Source of the DNA: Nemertoderma westbladi
Taxonomy: Eukaryota; Xenacoelomorpha; Nemertodermatida; Nemertodermatidae
Assembly (NCBI GenBank): GCA_032718475.1
Contig: JAUCBJ010008873.1
Span: forward strand, 1 to 31,833
Reading direction: 5' to 3'
Length of the DNA: 31,833 nucleotides
Shown here: one piece after another, positions 1 through 9,668 of the stretch
How positions within the stretch are numbered: position 1 is the stretch's first letter
Layout: the number at the start of each line of letters is the position of its first letter
Position numbers and translations under genes: made by a program
The notes under the pieces: model-generated
The model's input: the letters and a program-made list of their open reading frames with translations, nothing else
Told to the model about the DNA's origin: nothing
Database searches by the model: none

Positions 1-3000
1 ATAAAATAGGACATGGGGTCTATTCCCTCAGATACTACCTAGCATTTAGGGCCACTTGGGCCACTGTTAGTACTCAGGCACTAGGCCCATCAAAAAACAC
101 AAAACAAAATACCAAATCGATTTTAGTGCTACATAAACCCAACCCAACTACCACAAGAAAAATTGCACCAAACCATACAGTAACTACAGGTTCCGGTAAG
201 TATTGCACGAAATAGGCTATCCCATAAATTACGAAAAATATAGGACATTTTGTCCGCCGAAAAAGGTAAGTCTAAGTAATAAATTTTATAAAAATAAAAG
301 GGTTTCGGAGATTTAAACACTGAACCCTGGGATTCGTGGTTCTCCTCATCAGCAGTGTGCCACGAACCCCACCTCTACCCTAACAAAACTGCACCACTAA
401 ATTAAGATAATGACCAATAAATTAGAAATCCTACCGTACCACCGAACAGAGTTGAAACCACCCACCCCCAATGTATGTTACCATCAGCCCCAAATGCATA
501 AACATGATTTCCCAACTGAATGCAACCAACCCCAATTAGCACCTACCGGTATGTACAGATATATGATCAGATTTTTAAACAAAATTGCGCAGATGTCAGG
601 AAATACCCCTTTAAATATATAATTATATGATGTTGACAACTACGACTTTAGAGGGATTGTAATATTCATATTAAAACAATAAAATAGGACATGGGGTCTA
701 TTCCCTCAGATACTACCTAGCATTTAGGGCCACTTGGGCCACTGTTAGTACTCAGGCACTAGGCCCATCAAAAAACACAAAACAAAATACCAAATCGATT
801 TTAGTGCTACATAAACCCAACCCAACTACCACAAGAAAAATTGCACCAAACCATACAGTAACTACAGGTTCCGGTAAGTATTGCACGAAATAGGCTATCC
901 CATAAATTACGAAAAATATAGGACATTTTGTCCGCCGAAAAAGGTAAGTCTAAGTAATAAATTTTATAAAAATAAAAGGGTTTCGGAGATTTAAACACTG
1001 AACCCTGGGATTCGTGGTTCTCCTCATCAGCAGTGTGCCACGAACCCCACCTCTACCCTAACAAAACTGCACCACTAAATTAAGATAATGACCAATAAAT
1101 TAGAAATCCTACCGTACCACCGAACAGAGTTGAAACCACCCACCCCCAATGTATGTTACCATCAGCCCCAAATGCATAAACATGATTTCCCAACTGAATG
1201 CAACCAACCCCAATTAGCACCTACCGGTATGTACAGATATATGATCAGATTTTTAAACAAAATTGCGCAGATGTCAGGAAATACCCCTTTAAATATATAA
1301 TTATATGATGTTGACAACTACGACTTTAGAGGGATTGTAATATTCATATTAAAACAATAAAATAGGACATGGGGTCTATTCCCTCAGATACTACCTAGCA
1401 TTTAGGGCCACTTGGGCCACTGTTAGTACTCAGGCACTAGGCCCATCAAAAAACACAAAACAAAATACCAAATCGATTTTAGTGCTACATAAACCCAACC
1501 CAACTACCACAAGAAAAATTGCACCAAACCATACAGTAACTACAGGTTCCGGTAAGTATTGCACGAAATAGGCTATCCCATAAATTACGAAAAATATAGG
1601 ACATTTTGTCCGCCGAAAAAGGTAAGTCTAAGTAATAAATTTTATAAAAATAAAAGGGTTTCGGAGATTTAAACACTGAACCCTGGGATTCGTGGTTCTC
1701 CTCATCAGCAGTGTGCCACGAACCCCACCTCTACCCTAACAAAACTGCACCACTAAATTAAGATAATGACCAATAAATTAGAAATCCTACCGTACCACCG
1801 AACAGAGTTGAAACCACCCACCCCCAATGTATGTTACCATCAGCCCCAAATGCATAAACATGATTTCCCAACTGAATGCAACCAACCCCAATTAGCACCT
1901 ACCGGTATGTACAGATATATGATCAGATTTTTAAACAAAATTGCGCAGATGTCAGGAAATACCCCTTTAAATATATAATTATATGATGTTGACAACTACG
2001 ACTTTAGAGGGATTGTAATATTCATATTAAAACAATAAAATAGGACATGGGGTCTATTCCCTCAGATACTACCTAGCATTTAGGGCCACTTGGGCCACTG
2101 TTAGTACTCAGGCACTAGGCCCATCAAAAAACACAAAACAAAATACCAAATCGATTTTAGTGCTACATAAACCCAACCCAACTACCACAAGAAAAATTGC
2201 ACCAAACCATACAGTAACTACAGGTTCCGGTAAGTATTGCACGAAATAGGCTATCCCATAAATTACGAAAAATATAGGACATTTTGTCCGCCGAAAAAGG
2301 TAAGTCTAAGTAATAAATTTTATAAAAATAAAAGGGTTTCGGAGATTTAAACACTGAACCCTGGGATTCGTGGTTCTCCTCATCAGCAGTGTGCCACGAA
2401 CCCCACCTCTACCCTAACAAAACTGCACCACTAAATTAAGATAATGACCAATAAATTAGAAATCCTACCGTACCACCGAACAGAGTTGAAACCACCCACC
2501 CCCAATGTATGTTACCATCAGCCCCAAATGCATAAACATGATTTCCCAACTGAATGCAACCAACCCCAATTAGCACCTACCGGTATGTACAGATATATGA
2601 TCAGATTTTTAAACAAAATTGCGCAGATGTCAGGAAATACCCCTTTAAATATATAATTATATGATGTTGACAACTACGACTTTAGAGGGATTGTAATATT
2701 CATATTAAAACAATAAAATAGGACATGGGGTCTATTCCCTCAGATACTACCTAGCATTTAGGGCCACTTGGGCCACTGTTAGTACTCAGGCACTAGGCCC
2801 ATCAAAAAACACAAAACAAAATACCAAATCGATTTTAGTGCTACATAAACCCAACCCAACTACCACAAGAAAAATTGCACCAAACCATACAGTAACTACA
2901 GGTTCCGGTAAGTATTGCACGAAATAGGCTATCCCATAAATTACGAAAAATATAGGACATTTTGTCCGCCGAAAAAGGTAAGTCTAAGTAATAAATTTTA

Positions 3001-3906
3001 TAAAAATAAAAGGGTTTCGGAGATTTAAACACTGAACCCTGGGATTCGTGGTTCTCCTCATCAGCAGTGTGCCACGAACCCCACCTCTACCCTAACAAAA
3101 CTGCACCACTAAATTAAGATAATGACCAATAAATTAGAAATCCTACCGTACCACCGAACAGAGTTGAAACCACCCACCCCCAATGTATGTTACCATCAGC
3201 CCCAAATGCATAAACATGATTTCCCAACTGAATGCAACCAACCCCAATTAGCACCTACCGGTATGTACAGATATATGATCAGATTTTTAAACAAAATTGC
3301 GCAGATGTCAGGAAATACCCCTTTAAATATATAATTATATGATGTTGACAACTACGACTTTAGAGGGATTGTAATATTCATATTAAAACAATAAAATAGG
3401 ACATGGGGTCTATTCCCTCAGATACTACCTAGCATTTAGGGCCACTTGGGCCACTGTTAGTACTCAGGCACTAGGCCCATCAAAAAACACAAAACAAAAT
3501 ACCAAATCGATTTTAGTGCTACATAAACCCAACCCAACTACCACAAGAAAAATTGCACCAAACCATACAGTAACTACAGGTTCCGGTAAGTATTGCACGA
3601 AATAGGCTATCCCATAAATTACGAAAAATATAGGACATTTTGTCCGCCGAAAAAGGTAAGTCTAAGTAATAAATTTTATAAAAATAAAAGGGTTTCGGAG
3701 ATTTAAACACTGAACCCTGGGATTCGTGGTTCTCCTCATCAGCAGTGTGCCACGAACCCCACCTCTACCCTAACAAAACTGCACCACTAAATTAAGATAA
3801 TGACCAATAAATTAGAAATCCTACCGTACCACCGAACAGAGTTGAAACCACCCACCCCCAATGTATGTTACCATCAGCCCCAAATGCATAAACATGATTT
3901 CCCAAC
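1..3906. repeat. 678-bp tandem satellite, about 5.8 copies
   Basis: Units begin at 1, 679, 1357, 2035, 2713 and 3391; the last is cut at 3906 after 516 bp, where unrelated sequence begins. By eye I find no difference between copies, and the small ORFs are identical in all of them, so the array is either very young, homogenised by gene conversion, or inflated by assembly. The left edge of the window falls inside the array, so its real length is unknown. The short ORFs (63 codons minus, 70 codons plus) resemble no protein I know and are most likely chance. Each unit holds an 11-bp imperfect hairpin (329-339 with 360-370 in unit 1) and a hammerhead-like core, listed separately. Confidence 0.97.
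317..358 (-). ncRNA. Degenerate hammerhead-ribozyme-like core in each satellite unit
   Basis: Read on the minus strand: ACACTG (353-358), then the invariant CTGATGA (346-352), a 10-nt stretch where stem II should be, GAA (333-335), a short C-run/G-run, GTT, and CAGTGT (317-322), which pairs perfectly over 6 bp with the first ACACTG as stem I. The order and stem I fit a type I hammerhead. Stem II (336-345) barely pairs beyond its closing G-C, and the base after GAA is T rather than the A that should pair with the U of the cleavage triplet. Activity is therefore doubtful. The same positions recur at 995-1036, 1673-1714, 2351-2392, 3029-3070 and 3707-3748. Confidence 0.35.
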
Positions 3907-4626
3907 CAGAATCGTGCTCACGGCTCTCACCATTGCGTTATTTTAACGGGTCGCTTTATTTCCAAAATTTTGTGTATGTTATGGGGTCATTCAAGTATTA
4001 CCGTCATCACTTGGGTTGGGTGGGCTTGGGCTGGGTGATGACCCATGATTATGGGGGGGGGGGGGGGGGGGGGGTGGGTCCCTCGCCAACTGAATGTGAC
4101 AGTCATCATTTGCATATTAAATTTATTAATGAAACTATTTGGGAGGGGGAGGAGTTGGAGAAAAAATTCATTGCTTTCCAGCAAAATTGGAATCGGAACC
4201 TCTCTCACAAAGTGAGTGTTTGATGTTTGATGGTGAAAATAATAATTATTTATTAATAATAATTAATTTTTATTATCTCAACTTAAACTTTACCCATTAC
4301 AGAATCGCGCTCAGGGCTCTCACCATTGCGTTTTTTTAACGGGTCGCTTTATTTCCAAAATTTTGTGTATGTTATGGGGTCATTCAAGTATTACCGTCAT
4401 CACTTGGGTTGGGTGGGCTTGGGCTGGGTGATGACCCATGATTATGGGGGGGGGGGGGGTGGGTCCCTCGCCAACTGAATGTGACAGTCATCATTTGCAT
4501 ATTAAATTTATTAATGAAACTATTTGGGAGGGGGAGGAGTTGGAGAAAAAATTAATTGCTTTCCAGCAAAATTGGAATCGGAACCTCTCTCACAAAGTGA
4601 TGTGTTTGATGGTGAAAATAATAATT
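3907..4626. repeat. Two-copy direct repeat with long poly-G tracts
   Basis: A segment of about 310 bp starting CAGAATCG at 3907 recurs at 4300 with few substitutions; the copies are separated by an AT-rich linker (4215-4299). Each copy has a pure G run (22 nt at 4053-4074, 14 nt at 4446-4459) next to GGTTGGGTGGGCTTGGG, so both can form G-quadruplexes. The ORFs through here owe their length to the G run (poly-glycine) and are not credible proteins. The layout, with a GTCATTC-like start and GTGACAGTCATC after the G run, resembles non-autonomous DNA elements, but I see no terminal inverted repeats or target duplication that would settle it. Confidence 0.85.
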
Positions 4627-5140
4627 CTAATTCAAAGAGTTTATGAAAGTTACGAAATTTGAAATCCGTTAACAATTTTGGAATAAGAATAAATTCGTTA
4701 AGATACTATTGCTACTTTATTAATTAAACGATAAACATTAATTACATGTTTGTATGACATACTGGCAGAGCGCAGATTGGCAGAGCAGAGCGTGGAACTT
4801 GGAATCTCTAGGTAAGGAGTTCAATCTCCCATTCCGGTGAATCTATTTTTGTTGTAAGATTGGTATTAAGCCATTCAAGGAGACATTTCATGCGTTAGTA
4901 GACACGGACCTTTGCGCGATTATGGGTTTGTTTAATATATCGGCTCCATGTCAACGATGTATTTTGATTTTAACATAATAAACCCAACAGTATTCCCTAA
5001 CTAATTCTAACTTATACCCTGAAATAATTTCTATCATGTTCATATTTATAAACTTAAAATTCTAAAAATCATTTCGTTTTGAATTGCATGAGAAAGTTAA
5101 GTGGCCGTTTTCATGGCTGGTTTTTCCATATGATCTCTGA
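4627..5140. other. Non-coding AT-rich stretch with a weak tRNA-like patch
   Basis: No gene is visible. At 4778-4789 TGGCAGAGCAGA fits a pol III A box in 11 of 12 positions, and 40 nt on GAGTTCAATCTCC (4817-4829) fits a relaxed B box. The T arm does not fold properly with a 7-nt loop, so this is not a functional tRNA; it may be the head of a decayed tRNA-derived SINE. Confidence 0.3.
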
Positions 5141-5684
5141 TTATTTTGTCAAACTCTGAAGTATATCGAAGCAATGCCAAAAAGTTTCCTGGATTTTTCC
5201 CTCACAACCATAAGTTTTCCCTTTCCCCACCCTGTAAAGCAATTTTCCCTGCTTGCCACAATAAACAAGGCTTTTGATTATATGCTCAATAATATCCCTA
5301 ATTTTTCTTACTATTTCTAGAGATACCCTGTATAGTTTCCCTTCAACACCCTTTTCAGGTTTGTCAACTGAAGCACGGAAGTGCTCAGCTGCTGCAACTG
5401 AGTCACCATGATAGGTTGTTTTTGCGTGATTCGGTAACACTTTGTTCAGCTTTCGCCATTTATTAAAGGGCCTGCTTACTAAATTCGCACCTCCTCCCTT
5501 ACCCCTTTCCAACGGATGCCCAGAGAATAGTTCACATGGAACACAGTCCATGTGCAAGACTGCGAACCTCTTCAATGGACATCGCAGCAGTTACTACTTT
5601 GCCATTATTGTCTGGCTGAGGATATCCAACATCAACCGTTGTTGGATTTGCAATTGAAGTGACGGTGTCATTGGACTTGGACAT
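5141..5684 (-). pseudogene. hAT-superfamily transposase relic (ZMYM1 / DUF4371-like N-terminal part)
   Basis: The ORF 5575-5141 reads through a TTF-type finger region (a C-x2-C at MDCVPCELFS), then a GGGANLVSRPFNKW stretch, a YHGDSV motif and finally IIKSLVYCGKQG. This order is that of the N-terminal half of the DUF4371-containing hAT-like proteins (zinc-finger MYM-type 1-like), where the last motif is normally followed by a conserved arginine/histidine-rich segment and the catalytic core. Both are missing. A second frame starting ATG at 5684 (MSKSNDTVTS) runs into it and ends at 5532, suggesting one frameshift near 5550 and a true start around 5684. The ORF has no ATG at its own beginning and is preceded by a stop. 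Family-level assignment comes from motif order; the exact subfamily is uncertain. Confidence 0.65.
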
Positions 5685-5749
5685 GGACTAAGGGGATACT
5701 GGTAGTTGGCGTATGTACAGTAGTACAGTAGTAGAACTATATAGCCTTT

Positions 5750-6221
5750 GCCTAAACGGCACTTATACAACATGGGTACTTACATTTTCATTTTTTTATG
5801 TGTATTTTATGTAAAACAGTACTGGTACGCATTGTACATTTATTAATCATATATATATGATAATAAATGTACAATGCGTACTGGTACTGTTTTACATTAA
5901 ATACACATAAAAAAATGAAAATGTAAGAAAATGAATTTTTTTCTAGAACATGTTTTGGAAAAAAATGTATATGTTACATTTTTTTCCAAAACATGTTCTA
6001 GAAAAAAATTGTTCTAGAACACAAACTTTTATCAAATTTGATAACTAACACGTCTATAACATTTATAAAAAAAGTATAAAAAAGTAGTTAGTATAAAAAA
6101 TAAAAATGTACTCTAGAACAAAAAAAAATTGTTCTAGAATAAAAACATTTATCAAGATTGATAGCTTACACGTAATTTGAAAATGTAGGTACCCATGTCA
6201 TCGTATAAGTGCCGCCTAAAC
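5750..6221. mobile_element. Foldback MITE with 8-bp target-site duplication
   Basis: The octamer GCCTAAAC occurs at 5750-5757 and again at 6214-6221. Between them lies a 456-bp element (5758-6213) whose ends are inverted: GGCACTTATAC on the left, GTATAAGTGCC on the right, with pairing continuing through ATGGGTAC and TACATTTTCA. Inside are two further nearly perfect palindromes: one of about 70-bp arms centred near 5853 (ATATATAT core) and one of about 30-bp arms centred near 5970. The palindromic GTTCTAGAAC and partial copies recur at 5941, 5994, 6010, 6112 and 6131. There is no coding capacity. An 8-bp duplication is typical of hAT and P elements; the ends do not begin with the usual hAT CAG, so the superfamily is open. 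Confidence 0.85.
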
Positions 6222-6562
6222 TATGGTATCAGAGAGTTCAGAATGCACAAGATATGAGGTGCAATAAAAAATAAAACCTGGAGGTGGTTAGGGTTACAGT
6301 TACCTGAACGTGAACAGGTAGGCCTAAACCGTTAAAAACGCAGAACTTTGATGATTAGTTCCAGTTACCATACCCATACAGCTAAACATAGATTTTGGGC
6401 AATCGCATCTTACAGCCTATAATAATTCAGGAAAATCGGCTGATTATAACAAAATCAAGACAGCTATTTAGTATAAAAGTATACAGGAAGTACTGTAGGA
6501 CAGTTATTCCAGTCAAAATAGGCGAAAAAAGGGCTCAACCTCGGACAAATTGCAACATAAAT
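6222..6562. other. No feature recognised
   Basis: Between the foldback element and the dispersed repeat I see no ORF, repeat or RNA signal that stands out. Confidence 0.5.
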
Positions 6563-6852
6563 TAATTTAATATTTTCTAGGCCCAAATTTTATGCTTATC
6601 AACATATCCAAAATCGGCCCAAATCGGGTTGTTGGAACTTGGTTAAATAGACCATTTCACCATGGCAACAGAAGTCATACATAAATCACCCATTTCCTAT
6701 AATCCTTAGGAATTCTAACCTTGACCTACTCCACCCAAATCACTATCGGAGAATCCGATGGGGCACTTTTTGAAACCCGGTTACCATGACAACTATGAGA
6801 ATTACATCGTCGAATTTAATTGTACAGTAAATTTATGAAATTTTGGAAACGT
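6563..6852 (+). repeat. Dispersed copy of the outer part of the long-inverted-repeat element
   Basis: This stretch matches 11163-11440 at roughly 90% by eye, from ATTTAATTTAAT through TTTTATGCTTATCAACATATCC to GAAATTTTGGAAA. Similarity stops abruptly after 6852. It holds CCATGGCAAC and GTTACCATGACAAC, motifs shared with the arms of the large element. It carries no ORF. Both copies begin at the same place, which may mark a real end of the family. Confidence 0.8.
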
Positions 6853-6988
6853 ATAGGAAGGAGATAAACCCATATTAATGCAGGGGCTTACAGTAATTGG
6901 GGAAGAAGGGCCAGTAAGTAAACACCCAAAGAAAGTATCAACTATAGTAGGAGCATTTGGATACCGATAATAGGTACATGTAATAACA

Positions 6989-7038
6989 ATGAACCATTGC
7001 CAAAAATACAGCCATGGCCATGTACAGCAATGGTTCAT
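6989..7038. repeat. 12-bp perfect inverted repeat
   Basis: ATGAACCATTGC at 6989-7000 is exactly complementary to GCAATGGTTCAT at 7027-7038, with a 26-nt loop containing GCCATGGCC. It lies just upstream of the hAT relic and could be a subterminal or hairpin structure of an element; its function is unknown. Confidence 0.6.
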
Positions 7039-7183
7039 CTTAAATACAGCGAACACCGTCGAAATAAGGTTACAAGATCATTTCATTATTAATACAGTAT
7101 GTATTAGGGCTCGACCAAACATGTTCGGCTCCAGTACCAATTCAGCAATTACCTTACCATTACCATTACCTAGGTCAGGTACA

Positions 7184-8352
7184 ATGGCCTTCAGTTTACT
7201 GCATACCGGGTTAACTGACTCAGAGTCTGGCTCTGAATATTCGCCAATGGAATTTGACTCAGTATCAGACCTCTCGGAATCTGACCACAGCATTGAGCTG
7301 GTCATGGACGTTTTGGGAATGGGAGACATAACCAGTGGTGACGGTGAAAGAATAGAAGGCCTACCACCCCTGGTAAATGTAAACGCCAGCACCAGTACCA
7401 GCAACAAATTTAAACGGGGCACCAGTGTCAGTATTCAGGCCTAAGTTTTTTGAAAAATTTGTGGTTGATCCATCAAAAGTGTTATGCAGAATAAAAGAAT
7501 CTGCAACTCTATGGGATCTAGAGGAAAGAGTGGTTGCAAGGAGAGAATGTACAGGACGGGAGTTTTATATAGGCATTTGTCATCACACCATAGTAAGGAA
7601 TACCAGGAGACAAAGAAAGTGCAAAGGGAACAACATAAACTTACAACTTGAGAAAAAACGGAAGCACAAAGATATATTATACTGTTTACCAAAGTCAAAT
7701 CCTAAACAATCTAAGATGGTCGACTATGATATTAGTAAGTATCCGGCTGGATCGGAAAAGCAACACGAGTGAGCTGGGTTATTAATTGAATGGTTTGTTG
7801 ATGGTCTTCTGCCATACAGTACTGTTGCTAATGAATGGTTTGTAGATTAGGCTAAATTCCTTAATCCTAAGTATACTGCGCCCTCCAATAAGTTTGTATG
7901 AACTGATCTAATCCCCGATATATATACAAGAGAGTTGCATCCGAAATGAAAGCTATTCTGCTTAAAGGAACTTCTAAATATATTTTACTCAGCAACTATG
8001 GATTAGAGTGGTTAAAAAAATTTTTTTTCGAATTTCAACTTGTCTCATGTTCAAATCGTTATCTAAGTATTCAAAACCATGTTTAGTAAAAAAAAAATTA
8101 CATTACGATATCAATAATCTACTGCAGGATACAACCTTTGGTGAATTATATCTGGGAGCTAGTTTTTTATTTGTTTTAGAAAAAATTTGGGATGCAGAAC
8201 ATAAAAATGTCATTGGTTTTGGTAGAGGGCTACTATTTCAAAATTTAAATTCTTCCCTCATAGGCACAGAGAGCACCTGGATAGTGGATATACATCATTT
8301 ACTGTATTTCTCCTGGTTAGAAGATAACTATAGCAATTTGGACATGCAATGA
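7184..8352 (+). pseudogene. ZBED-type hAT transposase relic
   Basis: An acidic serine-rich leader (from ATG 7184, MAFSLLHTGLTDSESGSEYS) runs into a BED-finger region at about 7425. In one frame KFFEKFVVDPSKVLCRI gives the first half of the finger; in the next frame LYRHLSSHHSKEYQE gives the histidine half. After a stop at 7772 the frame continues with LPYSTVANEWFVD, AKFLNPKYTAPSNKFV and LIPDIYTRELHP, the region following the BED finger in ZBED hAT transposases. 8008-8352 continues with WDAEHKNVIGFGRG, where hAT proteins carry the second part of the catalytic fold. I count at least three frameshifts and four internal stops, so it is dead. The leader-to-finger join and the last segment are the least certain parts. 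Confidence 0.6.
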
Positions 8353-8459
8353 GTTGACACTGCCAATAGGCCTATAGGCTATATAATTAACAGACAACTT
8401 ATATACATAACTGTCTTAGAGTACATCATAGGCCTATTTAATCCCTGTCTGTATAAATA
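8353..8459. other. No feature recognised
   Basis: Short AT-rich spacer between the hAT relic and the LINE fragment. Confidence 0.5.
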
Positions 8460-8513
8460 ACTACTACTAGGATCGGCATGCTGCATTGCAGCTGCATTTT
8501 TAAGAATGCTGTG
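8460..8513 (-). repeat. Short LINE tail fragment
   Basis: These 54 bp match 20395-20449 with one or two differences. At the latter place they are the last codons (PAQHS, stop) and first 3' UTR bases of a LINE ORF2 on the minus strand. A short piece covering the end of the ORF is consistent with extreme 5' truncation, though the rest of the 3' UTR is absent here. Confidence 0.75.
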
Positions 8514-8619
8514 TATAAATAACAACTACAATCAGTAATAACATATACTGAACTGATATACTTTGAACAATTTATAATATCATAAATACATTAACTAACA
8601 TTGTCTATTATGGCTGCTG

Positions 8620-8785
8620 GCTTTGAAATTAATACTCCATATCTCAAGAACCTGTGGCCTAGTGGTTGTAGTCTCGGCTTCCACCTCGAGGTCCCAGGTT
8701 CGAATCCGACACCACGCTGATGAGACCCAGTAAGGTCGAAACGCGTACGTGGTTTGGAGAGATATGAGATATTAATTTCAAGAAA
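8620..8785 (+). mobile_element. tRNA-derived SINE-like element with hammerhead ribozyme and inverted ends
   Basis: A pol III-type head has A box TGGCCTAGTGGT at 8655-8666 (11 of 12 positions) and a perfect B box GGTTCGAATCC at 8697-8707. A hammerhead ribozyme follows directly (8711-8753). The unit is enclosed by inverted repeats: TTGAAATTAATA...ATATCTC at 8623-8645 pairs with GAGATAT...TATTAATTTCAA at 8760-8782, about 20 of 23 positions matching. The schistosome SINE-like Sm-alpha repeats are known to combine a tRNA-like promoter with a hammerhead; inverted ends are not part of that picture as I know it. No target duplication is visible and there is no coding sequence. Transcription from the plus strand would make an RNA able to cut itself. 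Confidence 0.8.
8711..8753 (+). ncRNA. Type I hammerhead ribozyme
   Basis: All parts are present in order: stem I 5' ACCACG (8711-8716), CTGATGA (8717-8723), stem II GACC/GGTC (8724-8727, 8734-8737) with a 6-nt loop, GAA (8738-8740), a minimal two-pair stem III AC/GT (8741-8742, 8745-8746) closed by GC, the cleavage triplet GTA (8745-8747), and stem I 3' CGTGGT (8748-8753), which pairs perfectly with its partner. Predicted cleavage is after A8747. A very short stem III is usual in hammerheads of animal SINE-like and Penelope-like repeats and often needs a dimer to cut efficiently. All conserved core bases are intact. Confidence 0.9.
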
Positions 8786-8938
8786 AATTACGCGGTTCCT
8801 AAATTTATACACTACCCAGTTAAAAAGTACGCATGTGATGGGATTAGTCCTACAATTGCACCAATAAAAGAAAAGCTATTTTCAGTAAAATAAACTCATC
8901 ATATCTTATCAAGATCCCTTCCTATAATATTGTATATT

Positions 8939-9668
8939 ATGGAAGACGAGCCTGGGCATAGTACATCTAACTTTCAGAGGAGAACAAGAAGCTCAGCTGG
9001 AGATCAGTTTCTTCTTAGAGAACCACTTCCATTTTTCCCGCAAACAAACGAAGATTGAGCATGTTGGTTTCAGCACGATGGTGTGTGAGTGGGTCAAGTA
9101 GTTCCATCATTATCAGAAGAGATCCTACACTTGTGGCAGAAGAGAGAAATATATACCATAAATCTGAGAAGCATCAAAACTAAGGTCATTCGCCTTTATG
9201 ATAAATAGAAAAGTAATAAAATAATAATATTAATATAATAAATATAATAAGAAAGTTGATTGATTGTTGTTTGAAGGGAAGGGCAAACACAAATCAGATG
9301 TAAAAGAAGCATTTAAGAAGGAGTTGGATTCACTCTTTGAAATATCTGCCAATATCCATTGAATTGGATAAACAAGCAAGGATGGGTAATTGTGCAGCTG
9401 CTGAAGACCTTAAGTATTTGATTGATCAATGTTCTCAATTGGAGGTCTAGATAAAGTCACTGCTTCGAAGGAAAAAAAACTACTAAGGCCAGAGATATGT
9501 GAAGGAAGAACTGAAAATCAAGAAGAGTTTTATGAGCTGATTCGTCTTTGTTATTCCCCTGATTTCCAAATGCTGGTAGAAACTCCGACCAATGCCAGGA
9601 ACATTGATAAGTTTGGTTTCGTAAATCTTAGACATACCTATATGTTTAATTTAAGTTTAATTAGGTAA
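8939..9668 (+). pseudogene. Broken multi-exon gene of an unnamed invertebrate family
   Basis: An ATG at 8939 opens MEDEPGHSTSNFQRRTRSSA. After stops, about 9105-9208 gives SEEILHLWQKREIYTINLRS and VIRLYDK. A plausible intron (9209 to about 9275, ending in a TTTGAAG acceptor) leads to GKHKSDVKEAFKKELDSLFE. 9385-9425 reads EDLKYLIDQCSQ, and after a frameshift the open frame 9429-9668 begins MFSIGGLDKVTASKEKKLLR. The pattern of a W-K helix, a K-R-LYD-K helix, a KELDxLF motif, FLIDQ and then GGLDK occurs in unnamed, repeatedly duplicated invertebrate proteins that I associate with mobile-element gene families. I know of no assigned function. The copy is broken by stops and a frameshift. Confidence 0.45.

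Noticed and set aside
129-3710. Repeated 63- and 70-codon ORFs in the satellite
   Set aside because: They repeat only because the satellite repeats. They have no known motif, no plausible ribosome context and no evidence of coding selection.
3861-4662. ORFs with glycine or proline runs
   Set aside because: Their openness depends on the homopolymer G tract and both strands are open; they are repeat artefacts.
4778-4829. A tRNA gene
   Set aside because: Box-like motifs are present but the acceptor and T arms do not pair correctly; at best a SINE remnant.
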